A DNA stretch of 9,260 nucleotides from NCBI GenBank assembly GCA_937884735.1, contig CAKZYI010000943.1, positions 1 to 9,260 on the forward strand. Direction: 5' to 3'. The notes below the pieces were generated by a model, which saw nothing but the letters and a program-made list of their open reading frames with translations, made no database searches and was not told where the DNA came from. A program made the position numbers and the translations under genes. This stretch comes from an uncultured Pleurocapsa sp. (GTDB taxonomy: Bacteria > Cyanobacteriota > Cyanobacteriia > Cyanobacteriales > Xenococcaceae). How positions within the stretch are numbered: the stretch's first letter is position 1; every line of letters starts with the position of its first letter. This document shows positions 1 through 5,842 of this stretch, in pieces.

Positions 1-339
1 GCTTTGGGGGCATTAATCGTGCCTAATTTAGAAACTTTACAAAAGTGGGTAACAACACAAAAACTAGATTTAAAATTGCCTACTCCAGAAAGTACTCCAG
101 AAGAAGTAATAGCAAGCGATTTAAATAATAAAGCAGTTATCGATTTATATCGTAAAGAACTGACTCGCGAAGTGCAAAATCGTCCAGGCTATAAAAGCGA
201 CGATCGCATTTCTGATTTTCGCTTTATTACCGAACCCTTTTCCCAGGCTAATGGTTTAATGACCCAGACATTCAAAATTAAACGCCCTCAAGTTAGAGAT
301 AAATATCAAAGTTTAATTGACGATATTTTTAGTAATTAG
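1..339 (+). CDS. Long-chain acyl-ACP/acyl-CoA synthetase (AMP-binding), C-terminal end only
   Basis: This is the 3' end of a gene that begins before the window; the frame is open from base 1 and ends in TAG at 337-339. The 112 visible residues look like the mobile C-terminal subdomain of ANL-superfamily adenylating enzymes. The segment NGLMTQTFKIKRP near the end corresponds to the A10 region, whose lysine (in TQTFKIKR) contacts the acyl-adenylate. In cyanobacteria the single long-chain enzyme of this type activates free fatty acids with ATP, loading them onto ACP (Aas), and recycles fatty acids at membranes. That assignment is from family knowledge; with only the tail visible, a different long-chain ligase cannot be excluded. 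The gene converges on the next one (410-727, -) across a 70-bp gap that contains two HIP1 sites. Confidence 0.8.
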   Translation, partial: ALGALIVPNLETLQKWVTTQKLDLKLPTPESTPEEVIASDLNNKAVIDLYRKELTREVQNRPGYKSDDRISDFRFITEPFSQANGLMTQTFKIKRPQVRDKYQSLIDDIFSN

Positions 340-361
340 AGCAATTAAAGACCACATTTGG

Positions 362-401
362 GCGATCGCAATAGTAAATTTAGCCTTAGTAATGCGATCG
401 C
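362..401. terminator. Hairpin built from two HIP1 sites between convergent genes
   Basis: GCGATCGCA (362-370) is the exact reverse complement of TGCGATCGC (393-401), giving a 9-bp GC-rich stem with a 22-nt loop. It lies between the stop of the synthetase (339) and the stop of the unknown minus-strand gene (410). The position and symmetry would suit a bidirectional transcription end. There is no long T-run on either side, so a classical intrinsic terminator is not shown. Each half is itself a self-complementary HIP1 octamer, so the arrangement may be incidental. Confidence 0.35.
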
Positions 402-409
402 TAAAAATA

Positions 410-727
410 TCAACTCTCAAATTGAGATATAAGATCTTCTATAGATCTTTGAAATGTAGGTATAGAAAGCGAAGCTAGGTCATAGCTACACTCATAAACA
501 GGTTCTCTATCGTAATTTTTTAAGCCAATTATTCTTACATCTACTTTGGCAATTTGCGGATTAGAAAACACCGTTATTTCCAGCTTTGATTTCTTTCCCT
601 TATAAAAATAGCAGGGTGCTTCTACAAGGTGTATTGGAGTTGTGCGAAACTTACGGTTTAAAAAATCAATTACCAAAGAAGAGTTACTATTAACAGCCTG
701 CCGTTTTCGTTCGTCTAATGCTTTCAT
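410..727 (-). CDS. Small hypothetical protein (105 aa)
   Basis: I do not recognise this 105-residue protein. It has no signal peptide or membrane segment. The N-terminus is basic and polar (MKALDERKRQ), and the body alternates hydrophobic and polar residues like a small alpha/beta fold: LEITVFSNP and KVDVRIIGL look like beta strands, and FQRSIEDLISQF at the C-terminus looks like a helix. One pair of cysteines (C39, C80) shows no metal-site spacing. The start is the only early ATG in a clean frame; no Shine-Dalgarno sequence stands out, which is common in cyanobacteria. Heptamer repeats (756-776) lie about 30 bp upstream of the start. The composition looks like real protein rather than a shadow frame, and nothing competes on the other strand. 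Confidence 0.6.
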   Translation of the reverse strand: MKALDERKRQAVNSNSSLVIDFLNRKFRTTPIHLVEAPCYFYKGKKSKLEITVFSNPQIAKVDVRIIGLKNYDREPVYECSYDLASLSIPTFQRSIEDLISQFES

Positions 728-1031
728 AAATTTTCATTAAGCGATCGTCAAAAATATACTTCATACTTCACACTTCAACAGAAGCTATTGTCTCACAGTT
801 AGCTCTAAAAATGATTGCTGAAGATTTCCCTCAATACTATTTATTCAGTATCACAAGGCTTTCGACTAGAAAATCATTCTCTTTTAAATTTTCATAAAAA
901 CTATCTAAAATGATTTTTTTAGGCTACAACTAGAAAGATTAAAAATTAAGGGAATAACCAACTCAGACTGGTAAATTGCCTGTAACCTTTAAGCTTGCAC
1001 ACAATTAAAAATTATAGAAGGAGTCGAAATC
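728..1031. other. Gene-free interval between divergent genes
   Basis: These roughly 300 bp separate the start of the small minus-strand gene from the start of the YlqD-family gene, so promoters for both should lie here. I see the heptamer repeats (756-776) and an inverted pair AAAATCATT (870-878) / AATGATTTT (909-917) spaced by 30 nt in AT-rich DNA. A clear AGGAG ribosome site is at 1019-1023. No -35/-10 pair with good spacing convinced me, and no open frame or RNA gene is evident. Confidence 0.5.
756..776. repeat. Three tandem heptamers (ATACTTC-type)
   Basis: ATACTTC (756-762), ATACTTC (763-769) and ACACTTC (770-776) follow each other without gaps. Short tandem heptamers are a known class of intergenic repeats in cyanobacteria (STRR sequences). 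Here there are only three units, one of them imperfect, so this is a minimal example. Confidence 0.5.
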
Positions 1032-1481
1032 GTGGATTATTCTAACGCTAGTTTGCTTTTAAAACGCCCAGTGACAGTTAAAGCCATTGTTACGGCTCAA
1101 TGGAAAGAAGAAGTTACTCAACAACTGCAAAAGCAAACTGCACAGCTAGACAAGCAAATGCAGCAGCTAGAAATGCAAGGCAAAAGAACTATTGAAGAAA
1201 TTACCAAACAAATCAAAGATCCTGCTAGTCCTCAGTTGAAAAAGCAAACCGAGAGTATCATGGGTCAGGTTAATCAAAAAAAAGCTGAAATGTTGGAAAA
1301 GAAAAACCAACTATTGCAGCAGCTACAGCAAATTCAATTGCTCGAACTAAATCAAGAAGTAGTCCAAGCTCAAATGGAAAGCTTTTTTAGGTTAGAGAAA
1401 GGAGATAATTTAGTTAAGAAACTTAACGTAGAAGTTGTTTTAAGAGATGGTGTTGTTGAAGAAATTCGCGGCGAAGTTTAA
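1032..1481 (+). CDS. YlqD-family coiled-coil protein
   Basis: This 149-residue protein has no catalytic motif. Its N-terminus (LKRPVTVKAIVTAQWKEEV, residues 10-28) and C-terminus (LNVEVVLRDGVVEEIRGEV, 131-149) flank a long, very Gln/Lys/Glu-rich helix, about residues 25-118, with heptad-like leucines and methionines: a coiled coil. The beta-strand ends around a coiled coil match the YlqD family (known from Bacillus and widespread in cyanobacteria), whose function is unknown. Residues 63-67 (DPASP) would kink the helix, suggesting two helices folding back. The start is GTG, chosen because AGGAG at 1019-1023 sits 8 nt upstream, the best ribosome site in the window. The protein is probably cytosolic, since no signal peptide or membrane helix is visible. 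The sugar kinase follows on the same strand after 142 bp, too far to assume one operon. Confidence 0.8.
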   Translation: MDYSNASLLLKRPVTVKAIVTAQWKEEVTQQLQKQTAQLDKQMQQLEMQGKRTIEEITKQIKDPASPQLKKQTESIMGQVNQKKAEMLEKKNQLLQQLQQIQLLELNQEVVQAQMESFFRLEKGDNLVKKLNVEVVLRDGVVEEIRGEV

Positions 1482-1562
1482 TTTTCGTAATGCAAAGTTG
1501 CTTTATTAAACAAATATTAAAGTGACCACACTCAAAATTTTAAACCTTCTTAAACACTCTTG

Positions 1563-1587
1563 TTTTCAGGAAACGATACCCTGAGAA
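1563..1587 (+). promoter_or_regulatory. Inverted repeat in the leader of the sugar kinase gene
   Basis: TTTTCAGG (1563-1570) and CCTGAGAA (1580-1587) pair over 8 bp with one G-T wobble around a 9-nt loop, about 40 nt before the kinase start. A weak promoter-like pair overlaps it: TTGTTT at 1560-1565, 17 nt, then GAGAAT at 1583-1588. The inverted repeat could be an operator or a leader hairpin. It could also end transcription from the upstream gene, but no T-run follows. Only the symmetry is seen; the role is a guess. Confidence 0.25.
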
Positions 1588-1623
1588 TTAATATATAAAA
1601 CTGCTATGCATTGAGGGAGCAAG

Positions 1624-2637
1624 TTGAATACTAAAGCGATTGCGAAGCTAGCCAAAGGCATCGCCCACAAACCCGCAAGAGTGATATGTTTGGGTGAAAT
1701 ATTATTTGATTGTCTTGCTGACGATCTTAATAAGTCTGTTTCAGAAGTTTCTTCTTGGACTCCCTATCCAGGCGGCGCACCAGCTAATGTTGCCTGCGCC
1801 CTTGTCAAATTAGGAACTTCCGCAGCTTTTATTGGCTGTGTAGGAAAAGATGACAAAGGTCACGAATTGGTTGAGTTATTGCAATCTATTGGAGTTTCTA
1901 CTTCAGGAGTCCAATACAACGATTCAGTTCCAACTAGAGAAGTCTATGTCACTCGCACAGCCGATGGCGATCGCACTTTTGCAGGATTCGGTGGGAAACA
2001 AGCCGATCAATTTGCTGATGCTTATCTCGAAGCGAGATATTTACCCCCAGAGCTATTTTTAGAGGCTGAATTTCTGGTTATAGGAACTTTGGAATTAGCC
2101 TATCCCCAAACTCGCGCAGCCGTCTTTAGAGCCTTAGAATTAGCCGAAGCATACCATCTCAAGGTCGTTCTAGATGTCAATTGGCGACCAATGTTTTGGC
2201 TTGTCGAGCAAGAAGCTATACCCTTAATTAAACAGCTTTGGCAGTATGTAGATTTTGTTAAACTGGCAGCAGAAGAAGCTCAATGGCTGTTTGACACTAC
2301 TGATGCAGGAGCAATTACCCATCGCCTCAATTCGGTTGAAGGAGTGCTTGTCAGCGATGGTGGAGCAAAAGTTAGCTATTGCCTGAGTGAAAATGAAGGA
2401 GTAGTAAACCCAGTTAAACTAACCGCCAAAGATACCACGGGGGCGGGAGATGCTTTTTTAGCGGGTTTTATCCATCAACTATGTCGCCATAGCAATCAAC
2501 AATTACAAGATCCCAAAATTGCTAAAAGTATTGTGGAATATGCCTGCGGGGTGGGAAGTCTAACCACAACCAAATCTGGTGCGATCGCAGCCCAGCCTAC
2601 AGCAGAAGAAGTTGAAGCTTTTTTGAGTAAGAAATAA
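1624..2637 (+). CDS. PfkB-family carbohydrate kinase, probably fructokinase
   Basis: The 337-residue product has both ribokinase/PfkB signatures: PGGAPANVACALVKLG (residues 49-64), which contributes to the sugar site, and DTTGAGDAFLAGF (270-282), which holds the anion-hole glycines and the catalytic base Asp276. LDVNWRP (183-189) and the C-terminal TTTKSGAIAAQPT (314-326) are typical of the fructokinase branch, which makes fructose 6-phosphate from fructose and ATP, for example after sucrose cleavage. Substrate choice is inferred from similarity; another hexose kinase is possible. Length fits the family, with about 19 extra N-terminal residues. The start is TTG: GAGGGAG (1613-1619) lies 4 nt before it, an in-frame stop at 1612-1614 blocks anything upstream, and the next candidate, GTG at 1681, would cut into the first beta strand (RVICLGE). 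The gene is convergent with 2652-3242, with only 14 bp between stops. Confidence 0.88.
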   Translation: MNTKAIAKLAKGIAHKPARVICLGEILFDCLADDLNKSVSEVSSWTPYPGGAPANVACALVKLGTSAAFIGCVGKDDKGHELVELLQSIGVSTSGVQYNDSVPTREVYVTRTADGDRTFAGFGGKQADQFADAYLEARYLPPELFLEAEFLVIGTLELAYPQTRAAVFRALELAEAYHLKVVLDVNWRPMFWLVEQEAIPLIKQLWQYVDFVKLAAEEAQWLFDTTDAGAITHRLNSVEGVLVSDGGAKVSYCLSENEGVVNPVKLTAKDTTGAGDAFLAGFIHQLCRHSNQQLQDPKIAKSIVEYACGVGSLTTTKSGAIAAQPTAEEVEAFLSKK

Positions 2638-2651
2638 CTTCGATTGAGTAA

Positions 2652-3242
2652 TCATAAGTTCGTTGGATAGACTTCCAAATCCGTAATAGGAAGACTAGGT
2701 TTATCTGTGGTAGCTATATAGTTTGCCCACTGTTTTTCCCCTAACGAACGGTAAGCATTTTCCACAGAATTATAATAATCTTGGGCAATAACAGCTTTAC
2801 CTTGACTCAACCCTTTTTGATAGCGTTGCTTCGCCTCTTGTGAGCCAATATATACCCAGGCATTTTGTACTTGGATATTGAGTTGGTTTGTAATATCGAT
2901 CCTCTGATAATTACGCTCGCGCAAATCTAATTTTCTCAACTCTTTATGGGACACACGAAACAAAATGCCTGAAATAATCCGATCTGAGTAAGGACGAATA
3001 TTTAGAAAAGTAACAAAGCCATTTATTCTTTTACTAGTAAAGCGATCGCGATAATATTTGTATTCAGGTAAATCGACTTTGTTGTCCATCGCTACATTCC
3101 AACAACGCTGAAAATTATACAAACTACAAATTGTGTAATCATTATTTTGCTTCAATTGGCGTTTTAAATATTGCTCTAGGTTTTTTACATTTACCAATGA
3201 GCCATAGCCAAAAACAAAATTGGTTCGATCTATAAAAGCCAT
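2652..3242 (-). CDS. Gamma-glutamylcyclotransferase-like (AIG2/GGCT fold) protein
   Basis: The 196-residue protein opens with FVFGYGSLVN (residues 9-18). YGSL is the hallmark loop of the gamma-glutamylcyclotransferase fold that binds the gamma-glutamyl substrate. KLDLRERNYQR (104-114) matches the second conserved segment, with Glu109 in the position of the catalytic acid. Family members release 5-oxoproline from gamma-glutamyl peptides or glutathione (ChaC type) or from gamma-glutamylamines; the specific substrate here is unknown. The C-terminal 60 residues (after about 135) are helical and charged and lie outside the core. No signal peptide or membrane segment is seen, so it is likely cytosolic. 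The ATG at 3240-3242 has no Shine-Dalgarno site, but an exact TATAAT lies 33 bp upstream. The gene is transcribed away from the GNAT gene's 3' end and is probably independent of it. Confidence 0.8.
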   Translation of the reverse strand: MAFIDRTNFVFGYGSLVNVKNLEQYLKRQLKQNNDYTICSLYNFQRCWNVAMDNKVDLPEYKYYRDRFTSKRINGFVTFLNIRPYSDRIISGILFRVSHKELRKLDLRERNYQRIDITNQLNIQVQNAWVYIGSQEAKQRYQKGLSQGKAVIAQDYYNSVENAYRSLGEKQWANYIATTDKPSLPITDLEVYPTNL

Positions 3243-3275
3243 TTTTAATTATTAAATAAAAATTATTAACACATC

Positions 3276-3307
3276 ATTATAGCGAGCATAATCATATCGA
3301 TAGTCAT
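3276..3307 (-). promoter_or_regulatory. Candidate promoter of the GGCT-like gene
   Basis: On the minus strand an exact TATAAT (complement of 3276-3281) lies 33 bp before the ATG. A weak -35 match, ATGACT (complement of 3302-3307), sits 20 nt further upstream, longer than the ideal 17. The perfect -10 box carries the call; the -35 is poor, so an activator or a -10-driven promoter may apply. Confidence 0.35.
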
Positions 3308-3366
3308 ATTTAATATATCCTGTGATATTTGCTGTGCTAGTTGTTAATAGTATTTATCTAAGCCAA

Positions 3367-3398
3367 TTTATTCATAACTTTATAAAGTTATGAATAAA
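3367..3398. repeat. Perfect 32-bp palindrome
   Basis: TTTATTCATAACTTTA (3367-3382) is followed immediately by its exact reverse complement (3383-3398), so the whole 32 bp reads the same on both strands. As RNA it would form a hairpin with almost no loop. It lies 17 bp past the stop of the GNAT gene and about 85 bp before the -10 box of the GGCT-like gene, both on the minus strand. It could end transcription of the GNAT gene, but the minus-strand sequence after it is TTGGC, not a T-run. It could equally be a dimeric regulator's binding site. Confidence 0.7.
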
Positions 3399-3415
3399 AA
3401 AACGATCAATATATT

Positions 3416-3850
3416 TTAATGGCTAATTAGTTTTCCAGATTTATACATTGGTATAACGTTCATGTTTCTAGCAATATATCTCTTTAAACGTTGAGCTGAA
3501 AAATCTGGTAATTCTGCGGGTGAAATTATTTGAAAGCCTATTTGTCCGTAGAAAGAATGTAGATGACTCCAGGGAATACAATAACAAGGTTGTTGACCCA
3601 AGTAATCATTACAACTTTTAAGTAACTTAGTTCCAATTCCTTGACCTTGAAATTCTGGTAAAACTTGCATTCCTCTCAAAACTAAAACATTCATTTCAGG
3701 ACATAACCTGACTACGCCAGCTAATTCATTATTAATGTTAGCCAGAAATACGCGGTCTTTTTGTTTTACTCCGCCATCATAATTGCACTTATCGCAAAAA
3801 ACTCGAACATCATTCAAATTATGGATCTTTGCTTTGATAATTTCCAACAT
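3416..3850 (-). CDS. GNAT-family N-acetyltransferase
   Basis: This 144-residue protein is the size of a single GNAT domain. Motif A, which binds the acetyl-CoA pyrophosphate, is MQVLPEFQGQGIGTKLL (residues 61-77) and contains the Q-x-x-G-x-G signature (68-73). The later HSFYGQIGFQ (99-108) fits motif B, with the usual Tyr and the GF turn. These enzymes move an acetyl group from acetyl-CoA to an amine; the acceptor cannot be told from sequence, and such orphan members act on proteins, amino acids, polyamines or drugs. A CDKC pair (19-22) followed by NYDGG in the N-terminal part is unusual but alone does not make a metal site. The first ATG of the frame is used and has no clear Shine-Dalgarno sequence. 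Both neighbours are at least 170 bp away, so it is probably transcribed alone. Confidence 0.82.
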   Translation of the reverse strand: MLEIIKAKIHNLNDVRVFCDKCNYDGGVKQKDRVFLANINNELAGVVRLCPEMNVLVLRGMQVLPEFQGQGIGTKLLKSCNDYLGQQPCYCIPWSHLHSFYGQIGFQIISPAELPDFSAQRLKRYIARNMNVIPMYKSGKLISH

Positions 3851-4058
3851 ACAATCAATGTTATTGAATTATCCAATTGTTGATCGTTGAACATCATTGA
3901 AAACTAAATTTACTCAAATTAAACCTGAGCGCAATAGACTAGTACAAAAATATCTTACGATAACGTTATACTAAAAAAAATATAGTTATTTTAAATAAAA
4001 GCCTTATGAATGTTATGGCGATCGCAATTAAATAATCTATTATTTTACTTACTATTAT

Positions 4059-4757
4059 CTATACCAAACCCGATCGCAACGCCACCACAGCAGCCTGTAC
4101 GCGGTCGTCAACGGCTAGTTTGTTCATAATGCTCCTAATGTTAGTTTTAACCGTACTTAGGCTTAAATAAAGCATTTCGGCAATTTCAGGGTTGGTTTTG
4201 CCATCGACAATTAACTGTAATACTTCTAGCTCTCTAGCCGAAAGTTGAGCTACAGGGCGATTGCATTGATTAGTTTTGCCTAATTTGAGCTGCTGTACGA
4301 CTTGACGAGCAATATTAGAATCTAAATACACTGCCTGTTCTTTGGCTGCTGCGATCGCCGTTAACAAGCCTTTTAAGCTAGTACCCTTGAGACAGTAGGC
4401 GTCCGCACCACTAGCTAAAGATGCGATCGTCTCTGTTGACGACTTATGAGAAGTCAACATGATAATGCGCGTATTGGGAAGACTGGTTTTAATCCTTTTG
4501 GTTGCTTCAATGCCGTCCATTTGGGGCAACCCAATATCCATAATTACTAGATCTGGTTTGAGCTGAAGAGACATTTCTACTGCCCGATAACCATTGTTTG
4601 CTTGACCAACGACAGTGTATTCGGCAAAATCTGCGAAAAATTGCTCTAAACCCAACTGCATTAGAGGATCGTCTTCTACTAACAAAACTCGCCAATTTTT
4701 TTTGGACAATAGATTGGAAGAGTCTTTGTTTACAGACATTTTCGCCGACATAATCAT
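4059..4757 (-). CDS. NarL/FixJ-family two-component response regulator
   Basis: The 232-residue protein has a receiver domain (about 22-140) and a LuxR-type helix-turn-helix (about 172-232). The receiver has the acidic pocket E28-D29-D30, the phospho-acceptor Asp74 in VIMDIGLPQMDG, the switch residue Thr102 in IIMLTSH, and Lys124. The output domain reads LSARELEVLQLI, then NPEIAEMLYLSLSTVKTNI, the DNA-recognition helix region. It should be a phosphorylation-controlled transcription factor with all key residues intact. The reading frame starts at ATG 4755-4757; M3 and M7 are alternatives that would not affect the domain. Eleven bases upstream lies the stop codon of a truncated histidine kinase tail (4769-4927, -), so this was very likely the second gene of a kinase-regulator operon. 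With the kinase broken, it must take signals from another kinase, act unphosphorylated, or be on its way to loss. Target genes are unknown. Confidence 0.92.
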   Translation of the reverse strand: MIMSAKMSVNKDSSNLLSKKNWRVLLVEDDPLMQLGLEQFFADFAEYTVVGQANNGYRAVEMSLQLKPDLVIMDIGLPQMDGIEATKRIKTSLPNTRIIMLTSHKSSTETIASLASGADAYCLKGTSLKGLLTAIAAAKEQAVYLDSNIARQVVQQLKLGKTNQCNRPVAQLSARELEVLQLIVDGKTNPEIAEMLYLSLSTVKTNIRSIMNKLAVDDRVQAAVVALRSGLV

Positions 4758-4768
4758 AATAATCTAGG

Positions 4769-4927
4769 CTAAAAGGGCAAGGTAAACCAAAAAGTAGAAC
4801 CATTACCTAGGTTGCTTATAACGCCAATCTTGCCACCATGAGCCATAATAATTTGCTGAGATAAGTATAGTCCAAATTCTGAAGATTCTAATTTATTCTC
4901 GAACACGTTTAAATCAATTATGGTTCT
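4769..4927 (-). pseudogene. Histidine kinase, C-terminal remnant (ATPase domain end)
   Basis: Read on the minus strand, 52 codons end in TAG at 4769-4771. They match the end of a histidine kinase HATPase domain: FGLYLSQQIIMAHGGKIGV is the G2 region (normally GLGL-x-L/I-x-x-x-I), followed by SNLGNGSTFWFTLPF, the classic G-S-x-F-x-F-x-L-P ending. FENKLESS just before it resembles the F-box region. The DHp domain, N box and G1 box are absent, because a TAA (4928-4930) interrupts the frame and homology stops there. The G2 motif is altered (EFGLYL where GLGLYL is usual). It lies 11 bp upstream of the response regulator in the same orientation, the standard kinase-regulator gene order. No usable start is present, so it is a relic rather than a short gene. 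Confidence 0.85.
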
Positions 4928-4947
4928 TTAATCAATACTTGTTTCTG

Positions 4948-5060
4948 CTTCACTTAACATCGTCCAGTCGGTCATTTATATCTTGGTATAGAGTTGACTA
5001 TTAGTATGATGCGTTTTGAGTTCGATTTTTCTACGCTGGCTATACACAAAAACTTGAGCT
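4948..5060. repeat. Diverged 113-bp repeat, copy 1
   Basis: Bases 4948-4981 match 5843-5876 at 33 of 34 positions. Bases 5021-5043 match 5917-5939 at 19 of 23, and 5052-5060 match 5947-5955 at 8 of 9, with nearly equal spacing, so both copies span 113 bp. The middle 39-40 bp are poorly conserved. This copy begins about 20 bp beyond the break of the histidine kinase remnant and ends 209 bp before the jelly-roll gene. On the plus strand it contains a weak promoter-like TTGAGT (5016-5021) with TATACA (5041-5046), spacing 19. Confidence 0.8.
4950..5041 (-). pseudogene. Decayed 3' end of an unidentified coding sequence, copy 1
   Basis: On the minus strand this copy reads SQRRKIELKTH, then a variable stretch, then INDRLDDVK and TGA (4950-4952), with one frameshift between the two parts. 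The second copy (5845-5937) encodes the same residues at the same places, with several synonymous differences (CTC/CTA, ACG/ACA, CAT/CAC, AGT/AGC, CTG/TTG). That pattern points to past selection on protein sequence. I do not recognise the family. Confidence 0.45.
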
Positions 5061-5269
5061 TAATTTGAGTGAGCCAAAAATTGATTAAAGCTAATTAAAG
5101 CGATCGCAGAGTAAGATAATGAGTGACTAGCTGATGGCAAAATAGGCAAGTTCTTCAAAAAATTTATTAAAATTTAGTCACAAGTTCACCGCCTTCTGCG
5201 GTCAATATTTAATCTTTTTGAATTAAGACAACTTTGCAGCAATAATAAAGTAAGCTTCAGAAGAATATT
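5061..5269. other. Gene-free leader region upstream of the jelly-roll gene
   Basis: This 209-bp stretch holds a HIP1 site (5100-5107), a direct repeat ATTAAAGC (5084-5091, 5094-5101), and a small hairpin ACCGC-CTTCT-GCGGT (5188-5202) with a T-run at 5215-5219. It ends with the promoter candidate listed separately. No open frame, tRNA or recognisable RNA is seen. Confidence 0.5.
5218..5246 (+). promoter_or_regulatory. Sigma-70-type promoter candidate for the jelly-roll gene
   Basis: TTGAAT (5218-5223) and AATAAT (5241-5246) are separated by exactly 17 nt and match the consensus at 4/6 and 5/6 positions. Transcription would begin near 5253, leaving a leader of about 17 nt with a weak AGAAG ribosome site (5259-5263) 6 nt before the ATG. 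This is the best-spaced promoter in the window. Confidence 0.5.
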
Positions 5270-5797
5270 ATGCCAATACTTAAAGCTAAATCAACCAATC
5301 CCGCACCTGGATGGATTGCTAGAGGTAGTCATCCAAAAGACTATGACATGGGAGTAGATAGTCAAGTTGTGTATACTGGCAAAAAGAGCGGATATATTAA
5401 AAACAAAGCCAGAAAACCCAAAGGCTTTGGTACTTTGATGCAGAGTTTTTCGGGAAAAAAATATTTAAACGAACGAATCAAATTATCAGCACACATAAAA
5501 TCTGAAAATGTTGAGGATTGGGCTTGGTTATGGATGCGAGTAGATGACTCTAGTAATAAAATGCTCAGTTTCGACAATATGCGAAATCGCCCCATCAAAG
5601 GAACAAATGATTGGCAATGTTATGAAGTAGTACTAGACGTTCCTCAAGCCACGACTAACATCTCTTTTGGAGTTGGTTTATCAGGAAAAGGTCGTGTGTG
5701 GGTAAATAATTTTGAATTTGTAAAGGTATCCCTTGAAATACCAACTACTAATCTTCTTACGGATGAACCGCAAAACCTTGATTTTAATGAGGTTTAA
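5270..5797 (+). CDS. Conserved hypothetical protein, jelly-roll (carbohydrate-binding-like) domain
   Basis: The 175-residue protein is one beta-rich domain plus a short tail. Segments GWIARGSHPKDYDMGVD (14-30), GFGTLMQSF (52-60), KLSAHIKSENVEDWAWLWMRV (71-91), SFDNMRNRPIKGTNDWQCYEV (100-120), VVLDVPQATTNISFGVGLSG (120-139) and GRVWVNNFEF (141-150) resemble a family I know from Bacillus and actinobacteria. There it occurs alone or attached to regulator domains. The strand-turn pattern, with an exposed Trp in each half, is that of carbohydrate-binding-module-like jelly rolls. No catalytic residues are apparent, and ligand and role are unknown. There is no signal peptide, so it is either cytosolic or exported by another route. 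The tail after about residue 153 (EIPTTNLLTDEPQNLDFNEV) is acidic and looks disordered. A good promoter and its own terminator candidate suggest a single-gene unit. It sits between the two copies of the 113-bp repeat, so it may have been brought in by rearrangement. Confidence 0.75.
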   Translation: MPILKAKSTNPAPGWIARGSHPKDYDMGVDSQVVYTGKKSGYIKNKARKPKGFGTLMQSFSGKKYLNERIKLSAHIKSENVEDWAWLWMRVDDSSNKMLSFDNMRNRPIKGTNDWQCYEVVLDVPQATTNISFGVGLSGKGRVWVNNFEFVKVSLEIPTTNLLTDEPQNLDFNEV

Positions 5798-5806
5798 CAC
5801 TAAGTT

Positions 5807-5842
5807 CGGTTGAAAAGTTCAATCGTTCCTTATTCTTTTTTT
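5807..5842 (+). terminator. Likely intrinsic terminator after the jelly-roll gene
   Basis: CGGTTGAA (5807-5814) pairs with TTCAATCG (5818-5825) over 8 bp with one G-T wobble and a 3-nt loop, starting 10 bp after the stop codon. A T-rich stretch follows, with seven consecutive T at 5836-5842. The T-run starts 10 nt after the stem, further than ideal, which limits confidence. Confidence 0.4.

Noticed and set aside
1850..2062. Plus-strand 70-residue frame inside the sugar kinase
   Set aside because: A shadow of the kinase frame; the kinase motifs run through both flanks.
4507..4803. Minus-strand 98-residue frame overlapping the response regulator and kinase remnant
   Set aside because: It overlaps the strongly supported receiver domain in another frame and shows no family features.
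5188..5219. ACCGC/GCGGT hairpin followed by T-run as a terminator
   Set aside because: The stem is only 5 bp, the T-run is 12 nt away, and no plus-strand gene lies upstream to terminate.
5362..5598. Minus-strand 78-residue frame opposite the jelly-roll gene
   Set aside because: Fully antisense to a gene with clear conserved motifs; no start signal of its own.
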